This document shows, piece by piece, positions 15,151 to 29,950 of a DNA stretch of 64,000 nt (position 1 is its first letter; the number at the start of each line of letters is the position of its first letter). The notes under the pieces are model-generated. The model made no database searches. It was not told the origin of the DNA and worked only from the letters and a program-made list of their open reading frames with translations. The DNA comes from Argentina anserina (taxonomy: Eukaryota > Streptophyta > Magnoliopsida > Rosales > Rosaceae), in the NCBI RefSeq assembly GCF_933775445.1, contig NC_065875.1, positions 9,809,001 through 9,873,000 of the forward strand, read 5' to 3'. The translations under genes and the position numbers were made by a program.

Positions 15151-16009
15151 AGATACTCAAACGATAGAAAGATACTCAGTTTGAAATAAACACACGCCCG
15201 CACTCACTGGAAGCACTCTCAAATTCAAAAGAAACTCGCACCAGAAAGCCGTACAGAAAGATACTCAAACGAGAATTGAAAAGATACTCAAACGATAGAA
15301 AGATACTCAGTTTGAGAGAAACACACGCCCACACTGGAAACACTCTCGAATTCAAAAGAAACTCACACCAGAAAACCGTACAGAAAGATACTCAAACGAG
15401 AATTGAAAAGATGCTCAAACGATAGAAAGATACTCAGTCTGAAAGAAACACACGCCCACACTGGAAACACTCTTAAATTCAAAAAAAACTCGCACCAGAA
15501 AGCCGTACAGAAAGATACTCAAACGAGAATTGAAAAGATACTCAAAAGATAGAAAGATACTCAGTTTGAAAGAAACACACGCCCACACTGGAAACACTCT
15601 CGAATTCAAAAGAAACACGCACAAGAAACCCGTAAAGAAAGACACTCAAACGAGAATTGAAAACATACTCAAACGGTAGAAAGATACTCAGTTTGAAAGA
15701 AACACACGCCCACACTTGAAACACTCTCAAATTCAAAGAAAATCGCATCAGAAAGACGTACAAAAAGATACTCAAACGATAGAAAGATACTCAGTTTGAA
15801 AGAAACACACACCCACACTGGAAACACTCTCAAATTCAAAAGAAACTCGCACCAGAAAGCCGTACAGAAAGATACTCAAACGAGAATTGAAAAGATACTC
15901 AAACGATAGAAAGATACTCAGTTTGAAAGAAACACACGCCCGCACTCACTGGAAAACCGTACAGAAAGATACTCAAACGATAATTGAAAAGATACTCAAA
16001 CGATAATTG

Positions 16010-19000
16010 AAAAGATACTCAAACGATAATTGAAAAGATACTCAAACGATAGAAATATACTCAGTTTGAAAGAAACACACGCCCACACTGCAAACACTCT
16101 CAAATTCAAAAGAAACTCGCACCAGAAACCCGTACAGAAAGAAGCTCAAACAAGAATTGAAAAGATACTAAAAGGATCGAAAGATACTCAGTTTGAAAGA
16201 AACACACACCCGCACTGGAAACACTCTCAAATTCAAAAGAAACTCGTACCAGAAACCCGTACAGAAAGAAGCTCAAACGATAATTGAAAAGATACTCAAA
16301 AGATAGAAAGATAGTCAGTTTGAAAGAAACACACGCCCTCACTGGAAACACACTCGAATTCATAAGAAACTCGCACCAGAAACCCGTACAGAAAGATGCT
16401 CAAACGAGAATTGAAAAAATACTCAAAGGATCGAAAGATACTCAGTTTGAAAGAAACACACCCCGCACTGGAAACACTCTCAAATTCAAAAGCAACTCGC
16501 ACCAGAAAGATACTCAAACGTGAATTGAAAAGATACTCAAACGAAAGAAAGATACTCAGTTTGAAAAAAACACACGCCCACACTGGAAACACTCTCAAAT
16601 TCAAAGAAAATCGCATCAGAAAGCCGTACAGAAAGATACTCAAACGATAGAAAGATACTCAGTTTGAAAGAAACACACTCCGACACTGGAAACACTCTCA
16701 AATTCAAAAGAAACTCGCACCAGAAAGCCGAACAGAAAGATACTCAAACGAGAATTGAAAAGATACTCAAACGATAGAAAGATACTCAGTTTGAAAGTAA
16801 CACACGCCCGCACTCACTGGAAACACTCTCAAATTCAAAACAAACTCGCACCAGAAAACCCTACAGAAAGATACTCAAACGATAATTGGAAAGGTACTCA
16901 AACGAGAATTGAAAAGATACTCAGACGATAGAAAGATACTCAGTTTGAAAGAAACACACGCCCACACTGGAAACACACTCAAATTCAAAAGAAACTCGCA
17001 CCAGAAACCCGTACAGAAAGAAGCTCAAACGAGAATTGAAAAGATACTAAAAGGATCGAAAGATACTAAGTTTGAAAGAAACACACGCCCGCACTCACTG
17101 GAAACACTCTCAAATTCAAAACAAACTCGCACCAGAAAACCCTACAGAAAGATACTGAAACGATAATTGGAAAGGTACTCAAACGAGAATTGAAAAGAGA
17201 CTCAGACGATAGAAAGATACTCAGTTTGAAAGAAACACACGCCCACACTGGAAACACTCTCAAATTCAAAAGAAACTCGCACCAGAAACCCGTACAGAAA
17301 GAAGCTCAAACGAGAATTGAAAAGATACTAAAAGGATCGAAAGATACTCAGTTTGAAAGAAACACACACCCGCACTGGAAACACTCTCAAATTCAAAAGA
17401 AACTCGCACCATAAAGCCGTACAGAAAGATACTCAAACGAGAATTGAAAAGATACTCAAACGATAGAAAGATACTCAGTTTGAAAGAAACACACACCCAC
17501 ACTGGAGACACTCTCAAATTCAAAAGAAACTCGCACCAGAAAGCCGTACAGAAAGATACTCAAACGAGAATTGAAAAGATACTCAAACGATAGAAAGATA
17601 CACAGTTTGAAAGAAACACACGCCCGCACTCACTGGAAACACTCTCAAATTCAAAAGAAACTCGCACCAGAAAGCCGTACAGAAAGATACGCAAACGATA
17701 ATTGAAAATATACTCAAACGATAGAAAGATACTCAGTTTGAAAGAAACACACGCCCACACTGGAAACACTCTCGAATTCAAAAGAAACTCGCACCAGAAA
17801 ACCGTACAGAAAGATACTCAAATGAGAATTGAAAAGATACTCAAAGGATCGAAAGATACTGAGTCTGAAAGAAACACACGCCCACATTGGAAACACTCTC
17901 AAATTCAAAAAAAACTCGCACCAGAAAGCCGTACAGAAAGATACTCAAACGAGAATTTAAAAGATACTGAAACCATAGAAAGATACTCAGTTTGAAAGAA
18001 ACACACGCCCACACTTGAAACACTCTCAAATTCAAAGAAAATCACATCAGAAAGACGTACAGAAAGATACTCAACGATAGAAAGATACTCAGTTTGAAAG
18101 AAACACACACCCACACTGGAAACACTCTCAAATTCAAAAGAAAGCCGTACAGAAAGATACTCAAACGAGAATTGAAAAGATACTCAAACGATAGAAAGAT
18201 ACTCAGTTTGAAAGAAACACACGCCCGCACTCACTGGAAACACTCTCAAATTCAAAAGAAACTCGCACCAGAAAACCGTACAGAAAGATACTCAAACGAT
18301 AATTGAAAAGATACTCAAATGATAATTGAAAAGATACTCAAACGATAGAAAGATACTCAGTTTGAAAGAAACACACGCCCACACTGGAAACACTCTCAAA
18401 TTCAAAAGAAACTCGCACCAGAAAGCCGTACAAAAAGATACTCAAACTAGAATTGAAAAGATACTCAAACGATAGAAAGATACCCAGTTTGAAAGAAACA
18501 CACGCCCGCACTCACTGGAAAACCGTACAGAAAGATACTCAAACGATAATTGAAAAGATACTCAAACGATAATTGAAAAGATACTCAAACGATAGAAATA
18601 TACTCAGTTTGAAAGAAACACACGCCCACACTGGAAACACTCTCAAATTCAAAAGAAACTCGCACCAGAAACCCGTACAGAAAGAAGTTCAAACAAGAAT
18701 TGAAAAGATACTAAAAGGATCGAAAGATACTCAGTTTGAAAGAAACACACACCCGCACTGGAAACACTCTCAAATTCAAAAGAAACTCGCACCAGAAACC
18801 CGTACAGAAAGAAGCTCAAACAAGAATTGAAAAGATACTAAAAGGATCGAAAGATACTCAGTTTGAAAGAAACACACACCCGCACTGGAAACACTCTCAA
18901 ATTCAAAAGAAACTCGCACCAGAAAGCCGTACAGAAAGATACTTAAACGAGAATTGAAAAGATACTCAGTTTGAAAGAAACAAACGCCCACACTGGAAAC

Positions 19001-22000
19001 ACTCTCGAATTCAAAAGAAACTCGCACCAGAAAGCCGTACAGAAAGATACTCAAACGAGAATTGAAAAGATACTCAAAAGATAGAAAGATAGTCAGTTTG
19101 AAAGAAACACACGCCCTCACTGGAAACACACTCGAATTCATAAGAAACTCGCACCAGAAACCCGTACAGAAAGATGCTCAAACGAGAATTGAAAAGATAC
19201 TCAAAGGATCGAAAGATACTCAGTTTGAAAGAAACACACCCCGCACTGGAAACACTCTCAAATTCAAAAGCAACTCGCACCAGAAAGATACTCAAACGTG
19301 AATTGAAAAGATACTCAAACGAAAGAAAGATACTCAGTTTGAAAGAAACACACGCCCACACTGGAAACACTCTCAAATTCAAAGAAAATCGCATTAGAAA
19401 GCCGTACAGAAAGATACTCAAACGATAGAAAGATACTCAGTTTGAAAGAAACACACACCCACACTGGAAACACTCTCAAATTCAAAAGAAACTCGCACCA
19501 GAAAGCCGAACAGAAAGATACTCAAACGAGAATTGGAAAGATACTCAAACGATAGAAAGATACTCAGTTTGAAAGTAACACACGCCCGCACTCACTGGAA
19601 ACACTCTCAAATTCAAAACAAACTCGCACCAGAAAACCCTACAGAAAGATACTCAAACGATAATTGGAAAGGTACTCAAACGAGAATTGAAAAGATACTC
19701 AGACGATAGAAAGATACTCAGTTTGAAAGAAACACACGCCCACACTGGAAACACTCTCAAATTCAAAAGAAACTCGCACCAGAAACCCGTACAGAAAGAA
19801 GCTCAAACGAGAATTGAATAGATACTAAAAGGATCGAAAGATACTAAGTTTGAAAGAAACACACGCCCGCAGTCACTGGAAACACTCTCAAATTCAAAAC
19901 AAACTCGCACCAGAAAACCCTACAGAAAGATACTGAAACGATAATTGGAAAGGTACTCAAACGAGAATTGAAAAGATACTCAGACGATAGAAAGATACTC
20001 CGTTTGAAAGAAACACACGCCCACACTGGAAACACTCTCAAATTCAAAAGAAACTCGCACCAGAAACCCGTACAGAAAGAAGCTCAAACGAGAATTGAAA
20101 AGATACTAAAAGGATCGAAAGATACTCAGTTTGAAAGAAACACACACCCGCATTGGAAACACTCTCAAATTCAAAAGAAACTCGCACCATAAAGCCGAAC
20201 AGAAAGATACTCAAACGAGAATTGGAAAGATACTCAAACGATAGAAAGATACTCAGTTTGAAAGTAACACACGCCCGCACTCACTGGAAACACTCTCAAA
20301 TTCAAAACAAACTCGCACCAGAAAACCCTACAGAAAGATACTCAAACGATAATTGGAAAGGTACTCAAACGAGAATTGAAAAGATACTCAGACGATAGAA
20401 AGATACTCAGTTTGAAAGAAACACACGCCCACACTGGAAACACTCTCAAATTCAAAAGAAACTCGCACCAGAAACCCGTACAGAAAGAAGCTCAAACGAG
20501 AATTGAATAGATACTAAAAGGATCGAAAGATACTAAGTTTGAAAGAAACACACGCCCGCAGTCACTGGAAACACTCTCAAATTCAAAACAAACTCGCACC
20601 AGAAAACCCTACAGAAAGATACTGAAACGATAATTGGAAAGGTACTCAAACGAGAATTGAAAAGATACTCAGACGATAGAAAGATACTCCGTTTGAAAGA
20701 AACACACGCCCACACTGGAAACACTCTCAAATTCAAAAGAAACTCGCACCATAAAGCCGTACAGAAAGATACTCAAACGAGAATTGAAAAGATACTCAAA
20801 CGATAGAAAGATACTCAGTTTGAAAAAAACACACACCCACACTGGAGACACTCTCAAATTCAAAAGAAACTCGCACCAGAAAGCCGTACAGAAAGATACT
20901 CAAACGAGAATTGAAAAGATACTCAAACGATAGAAAGATACACAGTTTGAAAGAAACACACGCCCGCACTCACTGGAAACACTCTCAAATTCAAAAGAAA
21001 CTCGCACCAGAAAGCCGTACAGAAAGATACGCAAACGATAATTGAAAATATACTCAAACGATAGAAAGATACTCAGTTTGAAAGAAACAAACGCCCACAC
21101 TGGAAACACTCTCGAATTCAAAAGAAACTCGCACCAGAAAACCGTACAGAAAGATACTCAAATGAGAATTGAAAAGATACTCAAAGGATCGAAAGATACT
21201 GAGTCTGAAAGAAACACACGCCCACATTGGAAACACTCTCAAATTCAAAAAAAACTCGCACCAGAAAGCCGTACAGAAAGATACTCAAACGAGAATTTAA
21301 AAGATACTGAAACCATAGAAAGATACTCAGTTTGAAAGAAACACACGCCCACACTTGAAACACGCTCAAATTCAAAGAAAATCACATCAGAAAGACGTAC
21401 AGAAAGATACTCAAACGATAGAAAGATACTCAGTTTGAAAGAAACACACACCCACACTGGAAACACTCTCAAATTCAAAAGAAACTCGCACCAGAAAGCC
21501 GTACAGAAAGATACTCAAACTAGAATTGAAAAGATACTCAAACGATAGAAAGATACTCAGTTTGAAAGAAACACACGCCCGCACTCACTGGAAACACTCT
21601 CAAATTCAAAAGAAACTCGCACCAGAAAACCGTACAGAAAGATACTCAAACGATAATTGAAAAGATACTCAAACGATAATTGAAAAGATACTCAAACGAT
21701 AGAAAGATACTCAGTTTGAAAGAAACACACGCCCACACTGGAAACACTCTCAAATTCAAAAGAAACTCGCACCAGAAAGCCGTACAGAAAGATACTCAAA
21801 CTAGAATTGAAAAGATACTCAAACGATAGAAAGATACTCAGTTTGAAAGAAACACACGCCCGCACTCACTGGAAACACTCTCAAATTCAAAACAAACTCG
21901 CACCAGAAAACCCTACAGAAAGATACTCAAACGATAATTGAAAAGATACTCAAATGATAATTGAAAAGATACTCAAACGATAGAAAGATACTCAGTTTGA

Positions 22001-23065
22001 AAGAAACACACGCCCACACTGGAAACACTCTCAAATTCAAAAGAAACTCGCACCAGAAAGCCGTACAAAAAGATACTCAAACTAGAATTGAAAAGATACT
22101 CAAACGATAGAAAGATACTCAGTTTGAAAGAAACACACGCCCGCACTCACTGGAAAACCGTACAGAAAGATACTCAAACGATAATTGAAAAGATACTCAA
22201 ACGATAATTGAAAAGATACTCAAACGATAGAAATATACTCAGTTTGAAAGAAACACACGCCCACACTGGAAACACTCTCAAATTCAAAAGAAACTCGCTC
22301 CAGAAACCCGTACAGAAAGAAGTTCAAACAAGAATTGAAAAGATACTAAAAGGATCGAAAGATACTCAGTTTGAAAGAAACACACACCCGCACTGGAAAC
22401 ACTCTCAAATTCAAAAGAAACTCGCACCAGAAACCCGTACAGAAAGAAGCTCAAACAAGAATTGAAAAGATACTAAAAGGATCGAAAGATACTCAGTTTG
22501 AAAGAAACACACACCCGCACTGGAAACACTCTCAAATTCAAAAGAAACTCGCACCAGAAAGCCGTACAGAAAGATACTCAAACGAGAATTGAAAAGATAC
22601 TCAGTTTGAAAGAAACAAACGCCCACACTGGAAACACTCTCGAATTCAAAAGAAACTCGCACCAGAAAGCCGTACAGAAAGATACTCAAACGAGAATTGA
22701 AAAGATACTCAAAAGATAGAAAGATAGTCAGTTTGAAAGAAACACACGCCCTCACTGGAAACACACTCGAATTCATAAGAAACTCGCACCAGAAACCCGT
22801 ACAGAAAGATGCTCAAACGAGAATTGAAAAGATACTCAAAGGATCGAAAGATACTCAGTTTGAAAGAAACACACCCCGCACTGGAAACACTCTCAAATTC
22901 AAAAGCAACTCGCACCAGAAAGATACTCAAACGTGAATTGAAAAGATACTCAAACGAAAGAAAGATACTCAGTTTGAAAGAAACACACGCCCACACTGGA
23001 AACACTCTAAAATTAAAAGAAAATCGCATCAGAAAGCAGTACAGAAAGATACTCAAACGATAGAA
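16010..23065. repeat. Three dispersed copies of a ~0.9-kb satellite block
   Basis: Blocks at about 16010-16660, 18520-19430 and 22170-23065 share a run of rare variants: GAAGCTCAAACAAGAATTG, GATAGTCAGTTTGAAAG, ACGCCCTCACTGGAAACAC, a CATAAGAAACTCG form and an AGCAACTCGCACCAG form. Offsets are about 2778 and 3635 bp. The first copy lacks one internal segment relative to the others. The arrangement indicates duplication of multi-kilobase pieces of the array. Confidence 0.75.
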
Positions 23066-25345
23066 AGATACTCAGTTTGAAAGAAACACACACCCACACT
23101 GGAAACACTCTCAAATTCAAAAGAAACTCGCACCAGAAAGCCGAACAGAAAGATACTCAAACGAGAATTGGAAAGATACTCAAACGATAGAAAGATACTC
23201 AGTTTGAAAGTAACACACGCCCGCACTCACTGGAAACACTCTCAAATTCAAAACAAACTCGCACCAGAAAACCCTACAGAAAGATACTCAAACGATAATT
23301 GGAAAGGTACTCAAACGAGAATTGAAAAGATACTCAGACGATAGAAAGATACTCAGTTTGAAAGACACACACGCCCACACTGGAAACACTCTCAAATTCA
23401 AAAGAAACTCGCACCAGAAACCCGTACAGAAAGAAGCTCAAACGAGAATTGAATAGATACTAAAAGGATCGAAAGATACTAAGTTTGAAAGAAACACACG
23501 CCCGCACTCACTGGAAACACTCTCAAATTCAAAACAAACTCGCACCAGAAAACCCTACAGAAAGATACTGAAACGATAATTGGAAAGGTACTCAAACGAG
23601 AATTGAAAAGATACTCAGACGATAGAAAGATACTCCGTTTGAAAGAAACACACGCCCACACTGGAAACACTCTCAAATTCAAAAGAAACTCGCACCAGAA
23701 ACCCGTACAGAAAGAAGCTCAAACGAGAATTGAAAAGATACTAAAAGGATCGAAAGATACTCAGTTTGAAAGAAACACACACCCGCATTGGAAACACTCT
23801 CAAATTCAAAAGAAACTCGCACCATAAAGCCGTACAGAAAGATACTCAAACGAGAATTGAAAAGATACTCAAACGATAGAAAGATACTCAGTTTGAAAAA
23901 AACACACACCCACACTGGAGACATTCTCAAATTCAAAAGAAACTCGCACCAGAAAGCCGTACAGAAAGATACTCAAACGAGAATTGAAAAGATACTCAAA
24001 CGATAGAAAGATACACAGTTTGAAAGAAACACACGCCCGCACTCACTGGAAACACTCTCAAATTCAAAAGAAACTCGCACCAGAAAGCCGTACAGAAAGA
24101 TACGCAAACGATAATTGAAAATATACTCAAACGATAGAAAGATACTCAGTTTGAAAGAAACAAACGCCCACACTGGAAACACTCTCGAATTCAAAAGAAA
24201 CTCGCACCAGAAAACCGTACAGAAAGATACTCAAATGAGAATTGAAAAGATACTCAAAGGATCGAAAGATACTGAGTCTGAAAGAAACACACGCCCACAT
24301 TGGAAACACTCTCAAATTCAAAAAAAACTCGCACCAGAAAGCCGTACAGAAAGATACTCAAACGAGAATTTAAAAGATACTGAAACCATAGAAAGATACT
24401 CAGTTTGAAAGAAACACACGCCCACACTTCAAACACGCTCAAATTCAAAGAAAATCACATCAGAAAGACGTACAGAAAGATACTCAAACGATAGAAAGAT
24501 ACTCAGTTTGAAAGAAACACACACCCACACTGGAAACACTCTCAAATTCAAAAGAAACTCGCACCAGAAAGCCGTACAGAAAGATACTCAAACTAGAATT
24601 GAAAAGATACTCAAACGATAGAAAGATACTCAGTTTGAAAGAAACACACGCCCGCACTCACTGGAAACACTCTCAAATTCAAAAGAAACTCGCACCAGAA
24701 AACCGTACAGAAAGATACTCAAACGATAATTGAAAAGATACTCAAACGATAATTGAAAAGATACTCAAACGATAGAAAGATACTCAGTTTGAAAGAAACA
24801 CACGCCCACACTGGAAACACTCTCAAATTCAAAAGAAACTCGCACCAGAAAGCCGTACAGAAAGATACTCAAACTAGAATTGAAAAGATACTCAAACGAT
24901 AGAAAGATACTCAGTTTGAAATAAACACACGCCCGCACTCACTGGAAACACTCTCAAATTCAAAAGAAACTCGCACCAGAAAGCCGTACAGAAAGATACG
25001 CAAACGATAATTGAAAATATACTCAAACGATAGAAAGATACTCAGTTTGAAAGAAACAAACGCCCACACTGGAAACACTCTCGAATTCAAAAGAAACTCG
25101 CACCAGAAAACCGTACAGAAAGATACTCAAATGAGAATTGAAAAGATACTCAAAGGATCGAAAGATACTGAGTCTGAAAGAAACACACGCCCACATTGGA
25201 AACACTCTCAAATTCAAAAAAAACTCGCACCAGAAAGCCGTACAGAAAGATACTCAAACGAGAATTTAAAAGATACTGAAACCATAGAAAGATACTCAGT
25301 TTGAAAGAAACACACGCCCACACTTGAAACACGCTCAAATTCAAA
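17420..25345. repeat. Four dispersed copies of a second satellite block
   Basis: Blocks at about 17420-18030, 20750-21375, 23825-24450 and 24925-25345 share the variants GATACGCAAACGATAATTG, GATACTGAGTCTGAAAG and GAGAATTTAAAAGATACTG. Offsets are about 3340, 3073 and 896 bp. They interleave with the previous repeat family and form a higher-order unit of roughly 3.1-3.6 kb. Confidence 0.75.
19500..20740. repeat. Higher-order repeat, offset 689 bp
   Basis: The segment from about 19500 to 20050 recurs 689 bp downstream. Shared variants are GAATTGAATAGATACTAAAAG, CGCCCGCAGTCACTGG (near 19866 and 20555) and GATACTCCGTTTG (near 19994 and 20683). A single-copy counterpart is present near 23480-23640. 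Confidence 0.75.
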
Positions 25346-26068
25346 GAAAATCACATCAGAAAGACGTACAGAAAGATACTCAAACGATAGAAAGATACTC
25401 AGTTTGAAAGAAACACACTCCGACACTGGAAACACTCTCAAATTCAAAAGAAACTCGCACCAGAAAGCCGTACAGAAAGATACTCAAACTAGAATTGAAA
25501 AGATACTCAAACGATAGAAAGATACTCAGTTTGAAAGAAACACACGCCCGCACTCACTGGAAACACTCTCAAATTCAAAAGAAACTCGCACCAGAAAACC
25601 GTACAGAAAGATACTCAAACGAGAATTGAAAAGATACTCAAACGATAATTGAAAAGATACTCAAACGATAGAAAGATACTCAGTTTGAAAGAAACACACG
25701 CCCACACTGGAAACACTCTCAAATTCAAAAGAAACTCGCACCAGAAAGCCGTACAGAAAGATACTCAAACTAGAATTAAAAAGATACTCAAACGATAGAA
25801 AGATACTCAGTTTGAAATAAACACACGCCCGCACTCACTGGAAACACTCTCAAATTCAAAACAAACTCGCACCAGAAAACCCTACAGAAAGATACTCAAA
25901 CGATAATTGAAAAGGTACTCAAACGAGAATTGAAAAGATACTCAGAGGATAGAAAGATACTCAGTTTGAAAGAAACACACGCCCACACTGGAAACACTCT
26001 CGAATTCAAAAGAAACACGCACCAGAAAACCGTACAGAAAGATACTCAAACGAGAATGGAAAAGATAC

Positions 26069-26900
26069 TCAAAGGATCGAAAGATACTCAGTCTGAAAGA
26101 AACACACGCCCACACTGGAAACACTCTCAAATTCAAAAAAAACTCGCACCAGAAAACCGTACAGAAAGATACTCAAACGAGAATTGAAAAGATACTCAAA
26201 CGATAGAAAGATACTCAGTTTGAAAGAAACACACGCCCACACTGGAAACAAACTCGAATTCATAAGAAACTCGCACCAGAAACTCGTACAGAACGAAGCT
26301 CAAACGAGAATTGAAAAGATACTCAAAGGATCGAAAGATACTCAGTTTGAAAGAAACATACACCCGCACTGGAAACACTCTCAAATTCAAAAGAAACTCG
26401 GACCAGAAAGCCGTACAGAAAGATACTCAAACGAGAATTGAAAAGATACTCAAACGATAGAAAGATATTCAGTTTAAAAGAAACACACAACCACACTGGA
26501 AACACTCTCAAATTCAAAAGAAACTCGAACCAGAAACCCGAACAGAAAGATACTCAAACGAGAATTGAAAAGATACTCAAATAATAGAAAGATACTCAGT
26601 TTGAAAGAAACACACGCCCACACTAGAAACACTCTCAAATTCAAAAAAAACTCGCACCAGAAAACCGTACAGAAAGATACTCAAACGAGAATTGAAAAGA
26701 TACTCAAACGATAGAAAGATACTCAGTTTGAAAGAAACACACGCCCACACTGGAAACAAACTCGAATTCATAAGAAACTCGCACCAGAAACTCGTACAGA
26801 ACGAAGCTCAAACGAGAATTGAAAAGATACTCAAAGGATCGAAAGATACTCAGTTTGAAAGAAACATACACCCGCACTGGAAACACTCTTAAATTCAAAA
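26069..26900. repeat. Tandem duplication of four monomers (508 bp)
   Basis: The variants AACAAACTCGAATTCATAAG, CTCGTACAGAACGAAGCTC and GAAACATACACCCGC recur exactly 508 bp apart (4 x 127). Divergence between the two copies is very low. Confidence 0.78.
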
Positions 26901-29389
26901 GAAACTCGCACCAGAAAGCGGTACAGAAAGATACTCAAACGAGAATTGAAAAGATACTCAAACGATAGAAAGATACTCAGTTTGAAAGAAACACACGCCC
27001 ACACTGAAAACACTCTCAAAATCAAAAGAAACTTGCATCAGAAAACCGTACAGAAAGATACATTAAATGAGAATTGAAAACATACTCAAATTGGAATTGG
27101 GAAGGTACTCAACCGATAGAAAGATACTCAGGTTGAAAGAAACACACGTCCACACTATAAACACTCTCAAAATCAAAAGAAACTCGCATTAGAAAGCCGT
27201 ACAGAAAGATACTCAAACGAGAATTGAAAAGATACTCAAATTGGAATTGGAAATGTACTCAGTTTGAATATAACACACGCCCACACTGGAAACACTCTCA
27301 AATTCAAAAAAAACTCGCATTAGAAAGCCGTACAGAAAGATACTCAAACAAGAATTGAAAATATAGTCAAACGATAGAAAGATATTCAGTTTGAAAGAAA
27401 CACACTCCCACAAAGGAAACACTCTTTAATTCAAAAGAAACTCGCACCAGAAAGCCGTACAGAAAGATACTCAAACGAGAATTGAAATGATACTCAAATT
27501 GGAATTGGAAAGATACCCAACGATAGACAGATACTCAGTTTGTAAGAAACACACGTCCATACTGGAAACACTCTCAGATTCAATAAAAACTCGCATCAGA
27601 TAGCCGTACAGAAAGATACACAAACGAGAATTGAAGAGATACTCAAATTGGAATTGGAAAGGTACTCAAAGGATAGAAATAGACTCAGTTTGAAAGAAAT
27701 ACACGCCCACACTAGAAACACTCTCAAAATCAAAAGAAACTCGCATCAGAAAACCGGACAGAAAGATACTCAGATGAGAATTGAAAACATACTCAAATTG
27801 GAATTGGGAAGGTACTCAACCGATAGAAAGATACTCAGTTTGAAAGAAACACACGTCCACACATGAAACACTCTCAAAATCAAAAGAAACTCGCATCAGA
27901 AAGCAACTCATAACAATAAAAAACGAGTAAGGAAAACATACTCAAATTGGAAATGGAAATGTACTCAAACGATAGAAAGATATTCAATGTCAATGAAACA
28001 CACGCCAACACTGGAAACACTCTCAAATTCAAAAGAAACTCGCATCAGAAAGAAACACATAAAGATACACAAACGAGAATTGAAAAGATACTCAAATTGG
28101 AATTGGAAAGATTCTCAAACGATAGAAAGATACTCAATTTGAAAGAAAGACAAGCCCACACTAGAAACACTCTCAAATTCAATCGAAACTCGTATTAGAA
28201 ATCCGTACAGAAAGATACTCAAACGAGAACTGAAAACATACTCAGTTTGAAAGAAAAACACGCCCACATTGGAAACACTCTCGAATTCAAAAGAAACTCG
28301 CACCAGAAAACCGTACAGAAAGATACTGAAACTATAGAAAGATACTCAGTTTGAAAGAAACACACACCCACACTGGAAACACTCAAATTCAAAAGAAACT
28401 CGCACCAGAAAGCCGTACAGAAAGATACCCAAACGAGAATTGAAAAGATACTCAAACGATAAAAAGATACTCAGTTGGAAAGAAACACACGCCCACATTG
28501 GAAACACACTCGAATTCATAAGAAACTCGCACCAGAAACCCGTACAGAACGAAGCTCAAACGAGAATTGAAAAGATACTCAGTTTGAAAGAAACACACAC
28601 CCGCACTGGAAACACTCTCAAATTCAAAAGAAACTCGCACCAGAAAGCCGTACAGAAGGATACTCAAACGAGAATTGAAAAGATACTCAAACGATAGAAA
28701 GATACTCAGTTTAAAAGAAACACACAACCACACTGGAAACACTCTCAAATTCAAAAGAAACTCGAACCAGAAACCCGTACAGAAAGATACTCAAACGAGA
28801 ATTGAAAAGATACTCAAACAATAGAAAGATACTCAGTTTGAAAGAAACACACGCCCACACTGGAAACACTCTCAAATTCAAAAGAAACTCACACCAGAAA
28901 GCCGTACAGAAAGATACTCAAACGAGAATTGAAAAGATACTCAAACGATAGAAAGATACTCAGTTTGAAAGAAACACACGCCCACACTGAACACACTCTA
29001 AAAATCAAAAGAAACTCGCATCAGAAAGCAACACAGAAAGATTCTCAAACGAGAATTGAAAAGATACTCAAATTGGAATTGGAAGGTACTCAAACGATAG
29101 AAAGATACTTAATTTGAAAGAAACACATGCCTACACGTGAAACACTCTCAAATTCAATAGGAACTCGCATCAGAAAGCCTTACATAAAGATACTCAAACG
29201 AGAAATGAAAAGATACTCAAATTGGAATTGGAAAGATACTCAAACGATAGAAAGATACTCAGTTTGAAAGAAACACACACCCACACTGGAAACACTCTCA
29301 AATTCAATAGAAACTGGCAACAGAAAGCCGTACAGAAAGATACTCAAATGAGAATTGAAAATATACTCAAATTGGAATTAGAAAGGTAG

Positions 29390-29950
29390 TCAAACGATAG
29401 AAAGATACTCAGTTTGAATGAAACACACGCCCACACTGGAAACACTCTCAAATTCAAAAGAAACTCGCATTAGAAAGCCGTACAGAAAGATACTCAAACG
29501 AGAATTGAAAAGATAATCAAATTGGAATTGGAAAGATACTGAAACGATAGACAGATACTCAGTTTGTAAGAAACACACGCCCACACTGGAAACACTCTCA
29601 AATTCAATAGAAACTCAAATCAGAAAGCCGTACAGAAAGATACTTAAACGTGAAATGAAAAGATACTCAAATTGGAATTGGAAAGGTAGTCAAACGATAG
29701 AAAGATACTCAGTTTGAATGAAACACACGCCCACACTGGAAACACTCTCAAATTCAAAAGAAACTCGCATTAGAAAGCCGTATAGAAAGATACTCAAACG
29801 AGAATTGAAAAGATAATCAAATTGGAATTGGAAAGATACTGAAACGATAGACAGATACTCAGTTTGTAAGAAACACACGCCCACACTGGAAACACTCTCA
29901 AATTCAATAGAAACTCGAATCAGAAATCCGTACAGAAAGATACTCAAACG
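29390..29950. repeat. Tandem duplication of two 150-bp monomers (300 bp)
   Basis: The sequence around 29390-29640 is repeated 300 bp downstream, including the alternation of TTTGAATGAAAC and TTTGTAAGAAAC monomers and the GATAATCAAATTGG variant. Only scattered single-base differences are visible. Confidence 0.78.

Larger units (their letters stand above)
8451..27040. repeat. Satellite array, block II (127/131-bp monomers, CTCAAATTC type)
   Basis: The same satellite continues. Most monomers here read CTCAAATTC, which loses the EcoRI site found in block I. A frequent variant reads CGCCCGCACTCACTGG in place of CGCCCACACTGG, giving a 131-bp form. Runs of the 23-bp subunit in the form CGATAATTGAAAAGATACTC are amplified two or three times inside single monomers (for example 8931-8990, 12425-12500, 15970-16050). 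Several large higher-order duplications are listed separately. No gene interrupts this block. Confidence 0.95.
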
